NCBI GenBank assembly: GCA_001305055.1
Contig: BBZX01000012.1
Location: 40,405 to 104,404 of the forward strand
DNA length: 64,000 nt
Direction: 5' to 3'
Source of the DNA: Clostridia bacterium UC5.1-1C12
GTDB taxonomy: Bacteria > Bacillota_I > Bacilli_A > Erysipelotrichales > Erysipelotrichaceae
The notes below the pieces were generated by a model. The model did no database searches, had not been told where the DNA came from, and saw only the letters and a list, made by a program, of their open reading frames with translations. How positions within the stretch are numbered: the stretch's first letter is position 1; every line of letters starts with the position of its first letter. The position numbers and the translations under genes were made by a program. Below, piece by piece: positions 31,271-40,040 of this stretch.

Positions 31271-31311
31271 CCTCCCTTGATTTATCCAAATTATAACTTT
31301 ATCAAGGGGGG
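31271..31311 (-). promoter_or_regulatory. Inverted repeat covering the mglB ribosome site
   Basis: CCTCCCTTGAT (31271-31281) and ATCAAGGGGGG (31301-31311) are complementary over ten of eleven bases. The inner arm contains the mglB Shine-Dalgarno AAGGGAGG. A TATAAT lies in the loop on the minus strand with no good -35, so this may be a DNA operator or, in longer transcripts, an RNA hairpin that hides the ribosome site. Confidence 0.5.
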
Positions 31312-31351
31312 ATTACCATGCGATATTATTCACAGCACTATGAAATTTCTT

Positions 31352-31365
31352 TGATAGCGCATACA
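31352..31365 (-). promoter_or_regulatory. cre site upstream of mglB
   Basis: Minus strand TGTATGCGCTATCA matches TGNAANCGNTNNCA with one mismatch. Confidence 0.6.
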
Positions 31366-31469
31366 TTTTTATTCTTTTATCCATAAATAATGGGGCTGAT
31401 AAGCTTAAAAATGCCGATTATTTTCCGGGAAACCTTCATTTTTCATTATCAATTATATTTAGTAAATAC

Positions 31470-32499
31470 TTATTTAACCTGTGTGGTCAGGGCAATTTGG
31501 GAGCAGTTATAATACTTCCCGTCCTTTAATTCAATTTCTTTCTGCACGTCATGTCCCAAGCCGGCAGCTGATGCGATTTTAAAGATCACACTCGCATATT
31601 CATCACTGTCACATTGCACTGTTCCAAATAATTTGCCTGATTCCAAACCTTCAATACCCTGAGGGGTACCATCGATGCCCACAATTTTAATCGGCGCGGT
31701 GATTTTTTACGCTCCAATGCATCAGCTGCCCCCAGTGCCATATCATCATTGTTGCTGATAACTAGCTCAATTTCGTTGGGATATTCGTCCAGCCATTTCT
31801 CCATCCATGCAGAGCCTTGACTTTTTTCCCAATTTCCAATGCCGCCCGTAATTTTTTCCAGAGGCACACCCCCGTCTTTTAATGTCTGAATGGACCATTC
31901 CGTTCGGATCAGGGAATCCTGATGATTTGTCTCACCCTCTAGGAGTACATAGCTAACCTTGCCGTCATTGTTTAGATCAAGTGAACTTGGCTCTTCATTA
32001 TAAGCATCCACTAAAATATTCCCCTGTAAAACTGCTGATTCCTTCGCATCCTCACCGACATAATAAAGCTTCTCCCAGCGGTTCATATCCTCTTCCACCG
32101 GTTCCCGATTGAAGAATACAACGGTATATCACCTTCCATTGCCCGATTGATAATGTAAGAAGCGGCTGACCGATCAACCATATTGACGCAAATCACATCA
32201 ACACCCAGTGATACAAAACGGTCCACCTGACTGTTTTGAGTATTTTGACTGCCTTTCCCGTTCACGATATCAAGAACGATCCGGATACCGGTATCCTTTT
32301 CATAAGCTTTTACCTGTTCCTCCATCTTTCGGCAGAGATTATTAATAAAGGAATCATCCCCACGATATAAAGTGACGCCGATGCGAAGTGTCTTTTTTTC
32401 TTCTTTTTCAACATTACTGCGGTTTTGAAAAACGATACAGCCAATTACCAGACAAAAGATGAGAATCCCTGCTGCGATGAATGAATTTTTCTTTTTCAT
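31470..32499 (-). CDS. Second galactose-type binding lipoprotein (two frameshifts)
   Basis: A second member of the MglB family. A lipobox-like segment (CLVIGC) anchors it. It has the calcium-loop region DLNNDGKVSYVLLEGETNHQDS and VISNNDDMALGAADALE. The frame breaks near 32122 (GG as G, restoring PLVFFNREPVEED) and near 31705 (seven A as six, restoring RKKITAPIKIVGIDGTP). Corrected length is about 343 residues. Its place between the kinase genes and mglB suggests it senses galactose for the kinase rather than serving transport; that is inference. Confidence 0.85.
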
Positions 32500-32510
32500 A
32501 ATGCCTCCGA

Positions 32511-33488
32511 TTATTCTATTGGATAAAGAATTTTTTCAAAATACTTCTCTTTCAAATCATCTTTTTCAAGATAATATGAAGTCAGTTCAATCTGTTCCCG
32601 GTCGCTGCTTTTTTCAATTGCCTCGACAGCTTTCACAATGCTTAAATAACCAGCATCATATTGATTCGTCGCTATCAGTCCTTTGATGAACCCACGATCC
32701 ATTTGATTTAAAATCTTTGTCGTACTGCCAAAGCCATACAAAACAGCGATGTTTTCATAAGCCGTATTATCAGCAATTATGTCAGCGGTCAGATCCAGAC
32801 TCTTTACATCTAAAGCTACAATAATTGCTCCATCATCACATGCTGCTACCTCATCAGCCATTACCTGAGAAAAGAAATCTTCATTCTCAATAACGGGTGT
32901 ATTCGGTGAGCCGCTGGGTGACATCTCATAATGATGAGCTTGAAAGCCTGCCTGGGAAATCTCCTCTAAAAGACCGTTATACACTTCTTGGTTATAACCG
33001 AAATCAAGTCCTTCCGTAAACATGTATACCGGCTTGTCAGGATTATTCTCACGGACAATGGCTTCACCCAGCATTCGACCGGCTTCATAATAATCCTGTG
33101 AGATACCGGTAATCGCCCAATCTCCAGGCAGACTGTTGCCCATGATAATCAGCGGACTGGTTAAGACCATGTCATCTAATATCCGTCGGCATTCTGCCTG
33201 CTTTAACGGCACAAATACAACTGCCTGCGAGCCATCACTGATCTCACGGTTTAAAAGCTCCATCTGTTCCGCAACATCCTCTTTTTCATATAAAGTGATG
33301 AAATTGACATCCACATTGTATTCATCAGCAGCTTTATCGATACCCTTACGGAAATTCTTATAATAATCGTCATTGGTGTCTTTAATTATGACTGAGACAG
33401 AATAAATGGTAGTTTCCTTTTCCTTAATAATTAAATCAGTTGAAGATAACAGAAATAAAATGATTAGAATACCGGCCATCAGTGCCAT
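32511..33488 (-). CDS. Membrane-anchored periplasmic-binding-like protein
   Basis: One N-terminal membrane helix (MALMAGILIILFLLSS) is followed by an RbsB/LacI-type sugar-binding fold (YSVSVIIKDTNDDYYKNFRKGIDKAADEYNVDVNFI, IIVALDVKSLDLTADII, KGLIATNQYDAGYLSI). I take the ATG at 33488; a GTG at 33527 and a TTG at 33536 would overlap the kinase gene. It comes right after the histidine kinase, as do sensory binding proteins in related systems, so it is probably a signal-input partner. Confidence 0.8.
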   Translation of the reverse strand: MALMAGILIILFLLSSTDLIIKEKETTIYSVSVIIKDTNDDYYKNFRKGIDKAADEYNVDVNFITLYEKEDVAEQMELLNREISDGSQAVVFVPLKQAECRRILDDMVLTSPLIIMGNSLPGDWAITGISQDYYEAGRMLGEAIVRENNPDKPVYMFTEGLDFGYNQEVYNGLLEEISQAGFQAHHYEMSPSGSPNTPVIENEDFFSQVMADEVAACDDGAIIVALDVKSLDLTADIIADNTAYENIAVLYGFGSTTKILNQMDRGFIKGLIATNQYDAGYLSIVKAVEAIEKSSDREQIELTSYYLEKDDLKEKYFEKILYPIE

Positions 33489-33507
33489 ATCAACTTTTCC
33501 TGTCTTG

Positions 33508-35352
33508 TCATTTCCATAGTTGTTCACCCTTTGCAATTATCTGACTGTAAGAAATAGCCGGAAGACGGATAATAATTTCTGTTCCGACATCCGGTTCGGA
33601 ATGAATGGTTAATCCGTATTGCTCACCAAAATAGAGTTTAATTCGCTCATTCACATTCTTTACACCAATGCCTGAACCCTTTTTAGAGGTTGTGTGAATC
33701 GAATCTGAGAATAAGCTTGTTACTTGTTCCTCAGTCATACCCAGTCCGTTATCACGAACCATAAAGAATAATTCATCGCCTTCACGCCAGCTCTTAATGA
33801 TTACTTCACCGTCTCCGTCCATGAATTCCATGCCGTGATAAATTGCATTTTCCACTAATGGCTGAAGCATAAGCTTTAAGCTGGCAAGTTCTTCACAGCC
33901 CTCGTCAACCTCAATATCGTAAGTAAATTTATTTTTGAAACGCATTCTTTGAATCATTAAATAACTGCGTACATGTTCAATCTCATCACGAACCTGGATA
34001 ATACTCTTTCCTTTACTTAAGCTGATGCGGAAGAAACGTGCCAGAGCGGTTACAACTTTAACAGCTTCAGCCTTCTGTTCATTTTCAATCATCCAGACAA
34101 TAATATCTAATGTATTATAGAGAAAATGCGGGTTGATCTGCGATTGCAGCGTATCAAATTCCTGCTTGCGTTTTGCCTCATGCTCAGTAACGATATCATT
34201 CATGAGCACCCTGATCTGTTTCGCCATGCTGCTGATTGAAGTTCCTAAATGCTGAATTTCATAAGAACCGCCAATATAGACCGGTGTCTGTAAATTACCT
34301 TCCTCAAGAATACCTACCGATTTTTCTAATTCCTTGATTGGATCGGTAATTCTGGAAGAGATGTATGAATTGATAAAGGTTAAAATAAATAAAATCAGTG
34401 TAATAATAAAGACAATAAATAATCTGGTTTTAATCGTATTTAAGGAGACAACATTCTTGGGTGTAACCCCTACCACCTTCCAGCCAGTATAGCCGACTGA
34501 TTTAACGGTGACAATTCTTTCAGTGCCTTCAAATTCCTCCAGATGATTGCCGTCCTTGTATTCGGCTGCTGCTAAATTATTCTCCATGAAACGGCCTGAA
34601 TCAATCAGCTGCATCTTCGGGTGATAGAGGATTTCACCATCACTGCTGATTAGATAGACATAACCGCCGCTGCCGGTCGTTACGCCGTTAAATAGATGAG
34701 CCAAGCTTGAATAGCTTAAATCGACAAGCAATACACCTTGCGCGGTCGATGTTCCTTCGGTCAGTTCCACAGCTCTTGATAATGAAATGACCCATTGATA
34801 CTGACTCTCATTCCCGTCAAAGATGGTTTGCACATGCGGGTCAGAGAAATGCTGATTTTCAGTTTTTTCAAGGGCATTAATAAACCAGCTGTCACTCTTA
34901 ACATCAAGATTAGTCTTGATTCTGGCTGCCGGCACCGCTTCAATCAATGTACCGTCTTGGGAAAACAAGGCAATATTGGCAACATCATCACGGTTATTGT
35001 CATAGAGCAGCGTGATTTCACTGTTAATTGATTCTGAGGACAAATCAGCATTCTTGACTGCCCCGTAATAAAGTGAGTCCGACAGCTTCATTACTGTGCG
35101 CAGATAACTCTCTACCGAACGGGCTACCTGACTGATTAAGCTTTGATTCTCCTCCATGACCGTTTGCGATACTTGACTAGAAAGCCGTCCATAGATTGAA
35201 AAAGTGATCAGCAAGCTGGCAGCCAGAGCAGTGATTGTAAAATAAATAAAGATTGTACGCCTGATACTTTGGTTATGAAATATTTTCTTTTTTCCATTAT
35301 CTGGCTCCGCGGAATTTAGTAGGGGATACGCCATATTTTTTCTTAAATACAT
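33508..35352 (-). CDS. Sensor histidine kinase, YesM type
   Basis: Membrane kinase of 614 residues. Two membrane helices (about 34-54 and 311-331) flank an extracellular dCache-like sensor domain; a HAMP linker follows, then LQSQINPHFLYNTLDIIVW with the phospho-His at about 409 and the ATPase motif PLVENAIYHGME. The open frame reaches 35352, but the likely true start is the ATG overlapping the response-regulator stop (TAATG, 35297). That start needs one more A in the run after it, and has GGAG upstream. It pairs with the regulator upstream to control the mgl genes. Confidence 0.9.
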   Translation of the reverse strand: MYLRKNMAYPLLNSAEPDNGKKKIFHNQSIRRTIFIYFTITALAASLLITFSIYGRLSSQVSQTVMEENQSLISQVARSVESYLRTVMKLSDSLYYGAVKNADLSSESINSEITLLYDNNRDDVANIALFSQDGTLIEAVPAARIKTNLDVKSDSWFINALEKTENQHFSDPHVQTIFDGNESQYQWVISLSRAVELTEGTSTAQGVLLVDLSYSSLAHLFNGVTTGSGGYVYLISSDGEILYHPKMQLIDSGRFMENNLAAAEYKDGNHLEEFEGTERIVTVKSVGYTGWKVVGVTPKNVVSLNTIKTRLFIVFIITLILFILTFINSYISSRITDPIKELEKSVGILEEGNLQTPVYIGGSYEIQHLGTSISSMAKQIRVLMNDIVTEHEAKRKQEFDTLQSQINPHFLYNTLDIIVWMIENEQKAEAVKVVTALARFFRISLSKGKSIIQVRDEIEHVRSYLMIQRMRFKNKFTYDIEVDEGCEELASLKLMLQPLVENAIYHGMEFMDGDGEVIIKSWREGDELFFMVRDNGLGMTEEQVTSLFSDSIHTTSKKGSGIGVKNVNERIKLYFGEQYGLTIHSEPDVGTEIIIRLPAISYSQIIAKGEQLWK

Positions 35353-36914
35353 AACTGAAATAATTCTGTTCCTGATAACCTACTTTGGAAGCAATAATAT
35401 AAGTTTTATCGTCTGTCTTATTTAAAAGATCAACAGCCTTATTTAATCTGACTTCCGTCAGATAGGCGATGTAAGCCTGACCGGTTTCTTTCTTGAATAT
35501 AGTAGAAAAGTAAGCCGGACTCATATGCAGATGGCGGCAGATCATTTCAACGGATAAATCAGGGTTTTGATAATTATCCATGATATACTGTTTGGCTTCC
35601 TGAATAATGTGCCGAGTTGTCACATCACGTTCATTATTAATTGCCTGATTGATTGTGAGTGTCGTATTAAAAAGCCATTCACCAAAATCATCACGTTTTT
35701 GAAGCATATCGATCACATTCAGATATTCCAATTCACCGCCTAAGATTTCCTCGAGATTAATATCATATTGTTGAATTACTTGAATAATTGTATTCATAAC
35801 GCCAAATACATAAACCTGTTTCTGACGGTAATGGACCTTAGCGGATGCGAGCTTTTCTGCGATTCTGGCAGTAACAGCTTTAATTTTCTCATCCGGGCCA
35901 AATTTAACAGCCGCAATATATTCTGATTCAACATTGTTGTCGAATTTCAGTTTGCCGCCGCCGACTGGTTCCATATCATTGATATAGATTGTGCTGCCGC
36001 CGCCAACGACCGCTTTATACCCCAGTGCTTCAACCGCTGACTGGTAAGAACGTATGATCTGCGACAAATGGCTGCAGCTGTGTCCGATGCCAATTGTTAC
36101 CGGCACCTCTAAAATTCGCTTTACCTCTTTGCAAATATCCCCAAACACATCAATCAAACCGGTAATTGTATTGTCATCAAGCGCTACAATAGCTACCATC
36201 TGAGCCTCTGCCACTGACTGAAAAAGCGAAAAGCGGCAGTAACTGCTTAATTTTTCCGCGACGATCTGTTTCACTGAAATTGGTATTAGCTCTTCCTCTT
36301 GATGAAGGGATAATGTTTTTTACTCCGATCATCGCCCTTTTCTACATCGATTGCACCAATAATCCACCGTTTTGCACCGACGATGGGAATATCATATTCC
36401 TCCAGCTTTGATTCGATAAAAGTCACCGGCATCTGGCGGTGAACCATGTCATTAAAGAATTGTTCACGGATGATTGGCAGACTCTTGCGGTAATTTTCCC
36501 GCAGACTGTTTACATTTGCGTTTTTCTTCAATTTCCTCATCCAGACCGGATTTAATTCTATTTAAAATAGAAGTCAGTTCTTCCACATTGACCGGCTTTA
36601 AGATATATTCCGTCACATTCAGTTTAATTGCCCGCTGGCATATTCAAAATCATCATAACCGGAAAAGATGACCACTTTTGTGGAAGGATACCGCTGTCTG
36701 ATTTTTCAGTCAATGTCAGTCCATCCATGTATGGCATACGGATATCCGTAAGCACCACATTGGGTTCTAACAGTTCGATCTTCTCAAGTCCATCCTCACC
36801 ATTCTCTGCATCGCCCACAACTTCAAAGCCTGCGGACTCCCAATCGATCTGTTTAATGATGCTTTTGCGTACTTCTTCCTCATCGTCTACCAATATAATG
36901 CTGTACAAATTCAT
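35297..36914 (-). CDS. Response regulator with AraC output, YesN type (four frameshifts)
   Basis: The receiver domain is at the N-terminus (SIILVDDEEEVRKSIIKQIDW, with the phospho-Asp in VVLTDIRMPYMDG). A middle region and a C-terminal AraC pair of helix-turn-helices follow (SVEMICRHLHMSPAYFSTIFKKETG, YIIASKVGYQEQNYFSYVFKKKYG). Breaks lie near 36703 (A lost), 36638 (C lost, restoring YAQRAIKLNVTEYILKPV), 36527 (A run, +1 or -2) and 36298 (A lost, restoring IKEEELIPISVKQIV). Corrected length is about 540 residues. It is the first gene of the operon and likely activates mglB. Confidence 0.88.
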
Positions 36915-36997
36915 GATCCGATTCCTCTTTTCTCATTGATTTATAAAACAGACATGCAATTCTGCCTGAATCAGTTCATCCCATTTTACTCGAAATA

Positions 36998-37026
36998 AAT
37001 ATACCATAAAACCGCTTACATATCAA
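36998..37026 (-). promoter_or_regulatory. Promoter and cre site of the galactose two-component operon
   Basis: Minus strand TTGATA, 17 bases, TATATT with an extended TGG. The spacer holds TGTAAGCGGTTTTA (37007-37020), a cre site with one mismatch, so CcpA should block this promoter. Confidence 0.65.
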
Positions 37027-37049
37027 AAAACAGCATTCACTATCAGCAT

Positions 37050-37085
37050 TGACAGAAAAAAACTGATTTATGAGATCAGTTTTGC
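37050..37085 (-). terminator. Terminator after the GH4 gene
   Basis: On the minus strand AAAACTGAT pairs with ATCAGTTTT and TTTC follows. Confidence 0.8.
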
Positions 37086-37092
37086 AATATAT

Positions 37093-38415
37093 TTATTTAG
37101 TGAATTGCGGCAGGTATTCTTTATGGGCTTCAAGCAATTCATCAAAGACAAGATTTGCAAGCTCATCTGAAAGAACCAATGGATTCATATTCAGAGCAGT
37201 AATCGCAATGTCCCGATTGCCGCTGACGGCAGCTTCACAGACTAATCGTTCAAAGGTTTTGATGGTTTGAATTGTTCCGTTGATCTGCGGCTTCAATTCG
37301 CCGACAGCGATTGGTTTAGGACCATCAGCAGTGATGACACAAGCGATTTCTACGGCACTGTCCGCTGGCAGATTACTAATGGCACCATTGTTTCGCACAT
37401 TCACGTATTGGATATCACCTGAATTGCTGTATAAAGATGCAATCAGATTACACGCAGCATCACTGTAATGAGCACCGCCTCGCTGTTCAAGCTGCTTAGG
37501 CTTCACATCAAGCTCAGGATCTTTATATAATTCAAACAGCTCCTTCTCCACCTGTGATACAACTTCAGCGCGCACATGACCGGCTTGGTATTCTTCAAGT
37601 TCTTTCGCAAGCTGCTCCTTGGTGAAGAAATAATAATTATGATAAGGACATGGTATGCAGTGCAAACCGCGGATGAAGGCTGGTGAGAATGGCAGAGCGT
37701 TGAAGTTTTTCATGGCCAGAGCATCCGATGGATCAACATGCGCATATTTCTCAATGACTTCATCGAGTACAGATTTGCCGTCAATAAACACATCTGTCGC
37801 AAAAACATGATGGTTTAAACCAGATAATTCCATTCTTACCCGTTCTGGCTCGACATCCATGATTTTGGCGATACCGTTCACCATACCAATCGGCACATTG
37901 CATAAGCCGATAACACGTTCAAAATTTGTATACCGCAGCACAGCTTCGGTAACCATCCCAGCCGGATTAGTGAAATTAATCAGCCAAGCCTGCGGACACA
38001 GCTCCTGCATATCCTTAACGATATCCAAAATGACCGGTATCGTTCTAAGCGCTTTAAACATACCGCCCGCACCGTTGGTTTCCTGACCGATCATGCCATG
38101 GCTTAATGGTATCCGCTCATCCTTAACGCGTGCCGGCAGCAGCCCGATGCGCATTTGAGTGGTAACATAATCAGCATCCTTTAATGCTTCACGGCGGTCA
38201 AGGGTAAGAATGATCTTCATCGGAAGACCTGCCTTTTCAACCATGCGTTTCGCTAATGCGCCTACAATTTCCAACTTTTCTCTGCCAGCTTCAATATCAA
38301 CAAGCCAAAGCTCACGGATCGGACATTGTTCATAACGTTTAATAAAGCCTTCCACAAGTTCTGGTGTATAACTGCTGCCGCCGCCGATCGTAACTACTTT
38401 AATTGCTTTTTTCAT
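37093..38415 (-). CDS. licH: 6-phospho-beta-glucosidase, GH4 family
   Basis: NAD+- and metal-dependent glycosidase that hydrolyses 6-phospho-beta-glucosides formed by the PTS. The Rossmann motif VVTIGGGSSYTPELVEGF, QMRIGLLPARVKDE, WLINFTNPAGMVTEA and GLCNVPIGM are typical of the CelF/LicH group. At 440 residues it is full length. It is the last gene of a three-gene EIIB-EIIA-GH4 operon controlled by the adjacent GntR gene. Confidence 0.93.
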   Translation of the reverse strand: MKKAIKVVTIGGGSSYTPELVEGFIKRYEQCPIRELWLVDIEAGREKLEIVGALAKRMVEKAGLPMKIILTLDRREALKDADYVTTQMRIGLLPARVKDERIPLSHGMIGQETNGAGGMFKALRTIPVILDIVKDMQELCPQAWLINFTNPAGMVTEAVLRYTNFERVIGLCNVPIGMVNGIAKIMDVEPERVRMELSGLNHHVFATDVFIDGKSVLDEVIEKYAHVDPSDALAMKNFNALPFSPAFIRGLHCIPCPYHNYYFFTKEQLAKELEEYQAGHVRAEVVSQVEKELFELYKDPELDVKPKQLEQRGGAHYSDAACNLIASLYSNSGDIQYVNVRNNGAISNLPADSAVEIACVITADGPKPIAVGELKPQINGTIQTIKTFERLVCEAAVSGNRDIAITALNMNPLVLSDELANLVFDELLEAHKEYLPQFTK

Positions 38416-38731
38416 AACTTCTCCTCTCTATGGTTTCATACACACTGATAAATTCTTCCGCCAAAATGCCGAATGACTCAGCGGACATTAACTGATCTTC
38501 GGCGTGAACCAGCAATAACTGAAAGGCCAGCTGATCCCCAGATGCCTCCTGCTGAATCAAAGCAGCATGAGCATGATGACCTTCTAAGAAAATAGCCTGT
38601 CCTTGCTGAATCAAGTCTTTTGCTGAATCATAATGACCTGCCTTCGCCTCCTGAATCGCTTCAATATAGAAGGAACGAGCGCTGCCAACTGCCGAAATAA
38701 TCTGGAAACAAGTTAGTTCTAAACCTTCCAT
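38399..38731 (-). CDS. PTS lactose/cellobiose EIIA
   Basis: Helical EIIA subunit, about 110 residues. The phosphohistidine segment is LLLVHAEDQLMSAE. The ATG at 38731 is used, overlapping the EIIB stop region (TAAGATG, with GGAGAG upstream). The gene overlaps the start of the GH4 gene, indicating coupling. Confidence 0.92.
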   Translation of the reverse strand: MEGLELTCFQIISAVGSARSFYIEAIQEAKAGHYDSAKDLIQQGQAIFLEGHHAHAALIQQEASGDQLAFQLLLVHAEDQLMSAESFGILAEEFISVYETIERRSYEKSN

Positions 38732-38732
38732 C

Positions 38733-39035
38733 TTACTCTCCAATCAGCTTTAGTGCCTGTTGGAAGACACCCTTGCCATCCATTGATCCATACATCCGCA
38801 TATCGATTGAAGCCATCGGCACACTCGGATATTGCTGCTGCAGCTTTTGAAGATGGAAACGTACCTGCGGCCCCAATAATACACAGGCAGCGGTTGGTAT
38901 CATGGCTGATGCTTCAGAAAGTCCATAGGCGTCGATGCTGCACGCAACCCCCTCAGCTTCAGCAGCTGCACGCATTTTAGTTACCAGCATACTTGTACTC
39001 ATACCAGCGGAACATAATAAGACAATATTTTTCAT
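38733..39035 (-). CDS. PTS lactose/cellobiose EIIB
   Basis: EIIB subunit of 100 residues with phospho-cysteine in IVLLCSAGMSTSMLVTKM. First gene of the operon. There is no EIIC here; the likely partner is the EIIC at 41685-42926, whose promoter shares this operon's repeat motif. Confidence 0.93.
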   Translation of the reverse strand: MKNIVLLCSAGMSTSMLVTKMRAAAEAEGVACSIDAYGLSEASAMIPTAACVLLGPQVRFHLQKLQQQYPSVPMASIDMRMYGSMDGKGVFQQALKLIGE

Positions 39036-39055
39036 AAATTTCTCTCCTCTTGCTT

Positions 39056-39071
39056 CACAGGACAGTTCCTG
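39056..39071 (-). promoter_or_regulatory. Leader dyad before the EIIB gene
   Basis: ACAGGA-CAGT-TCCTGT is a perfect six-base dyad between the predicted transcription start and the EIIB ribosome site. Confidence 0.3.
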
Positions 39072-39084
39072 TTTCTATGATATT

Positions 39085-39126
39085 ATTATATCATTATATT
39101 CTTTTATTTCAATCATTATATTCTTT
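39085..39126 (-). promoter_or_regulatory. Promoter with two GntR-type operator repeats
   Basis: TCATTATATTCTTT occurs exactly at 39091-39104 and 39113-39126 (22 bp apart). The minus-strand promoter TTGAAA (39112-39107), 16 bases, TATAAT (39090-39085) has one repeat in the spacer and one just upstream, a repressor arrangement. Confidence 0.65.
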
Positions 39127-39148
39127 ATAAATTATAAATCATACATTT

Positions 39149-39177
39149 ATGACAAATTTAATAAAATAGAGTATAAT
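39149..39177 (+). promoter_or_regulatory. gntR promoter
   Basis: ATGACA, 17 bases, TATAAT, followed by an AAGGAG ribosome site before the regulator gene. Confidence 0.6.
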
Positions 39178-39202
39178 ATAAGAAATAAAAGGAGTATTCT
39201 TT

Positions 39203-39910
39203 ATGGATAAGAAATCAAAAATCCCTTTATATATGACTGTATTAGAAATATTGAAAGAGCGGATCATCACCGGTGAATATGGACTGCATACCTTTATGCC
39301 TACTGAAAATGAATTAGAAAAAGAATTTGATGTCAGTAAGATCACGATCAGAAAAGCAATCGGCATGCTTGAAAATGAAGGCTTTGTGAGTAAGAAAAGC
39401 GGTTCTGGAACTAAGGTTATCAGCAATGGATTATATAATATCCTCACCCGATCACAGCCATTTTCAAAAACATTGACGGATGAAGGCTATGTATTCAGAA
39501 GAGAGAATACAAAGGTGTCCCGTATTTCATTGGAGCCGCAGGATGAGCTTTATCAATACTTCGGCAGTGAATGTTACAAAATCACTAGAAAATACTTTCT
39601 GGATGGTGTTCCTTATATTTATTACACGCATTATCTGCTGGGGGAAATGAAGCTGGATGAGGTATCCGATGATGAGCGTTTTTCCATTTATATGCAGATG
39701 TATAAGAATCATCGCATGATTTCACACTTTACTGATGAATTCTATATTGATTATCCATCTACACAGATTCTTGAAGAGCTGAAGCTTAAGGAAGGCCCGA
39801 CGCTTGGCAGAAAGCGCACGACTTACGGCATCAATGGTGAAGTGCTTGAAATATCATACTCACAGTACAATACACGGATGCATAATTACGTGATTAATTT
39901 TGATGTATAA
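39203..39910 (+). CDS. GntR-family regulator with UTRA domain
   Basis: A 235-residue HutC/UTRA-type regulator. The winged helix is PTENELEKEFDVSKITIRKAIGMLENEGFV followed by SGSGTKV; the C-terminal UTRA domain binds a small effector, usually a sugar phosphate. It is divergent from the EIIB-EIIA-GH4 operon and the repeat it probably binds also occurs upstream of the EIIC/GGT operon, so I infer that it controls both. Confidence 0.9.
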   Translation: MDKKSKIPLYMTVLEILKERIITGEYGLHTFMPTENELEKEFDVSKITIRKAIGMLENEGFVSKKSGSGTKVISNGLYNILTRSQPFSKTLTDEGYVFRRENTKVSRISLEPQDELYQYFGSECYKITRKYFLDGVPYIYYTHYLLGEMKLDEVSDDERFSIYMQMYKNHRMISHFTDEFYIDYPSTQILEELKLKEGPTLGRKRTTYGINGEVLEISYSQYNTRMHNYVINFDV

Positions 39911-39918
39911 GAGATACA

Positions 39919-39944
39919 ACTGCCTGTAAATGGCAGTTTTTTAT
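39919..39944 (+). terminator. Terminator after gntR
   Basis: ACTGCC-TGTAAAT-GGCAGT is followed by TTTTT. Confidence 0.85.
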
Positions 39945-39957
39945 TACTTTTACCATA

Positions 39958-40018
39958 GTAAAAATGCTGTCAGCTAACTGCAGCACGATGACATACAGCT
40001 GCTGCTAACAGCATTTAA
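39958..40018 (-). terminator. Probable terminator after the GGT-like gene
   Basis: On the minus strand AAATGCTGT pairs with ACAGCATTT across an inner structured region rich in GCAGC repeats, and TTAC follows. Confidence 0.5.
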
Positions 40019-40040
40019 TAAATCATTAAGAAAACTATTC

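Noticed and set aside
39056..39071. Dyad in the EIIB leader as a BglG antiterminator target (RAT)
   Set aside because: There is no overlapping terminator and the local regulator is a GntR protein, so an antitermination role is unsupported.
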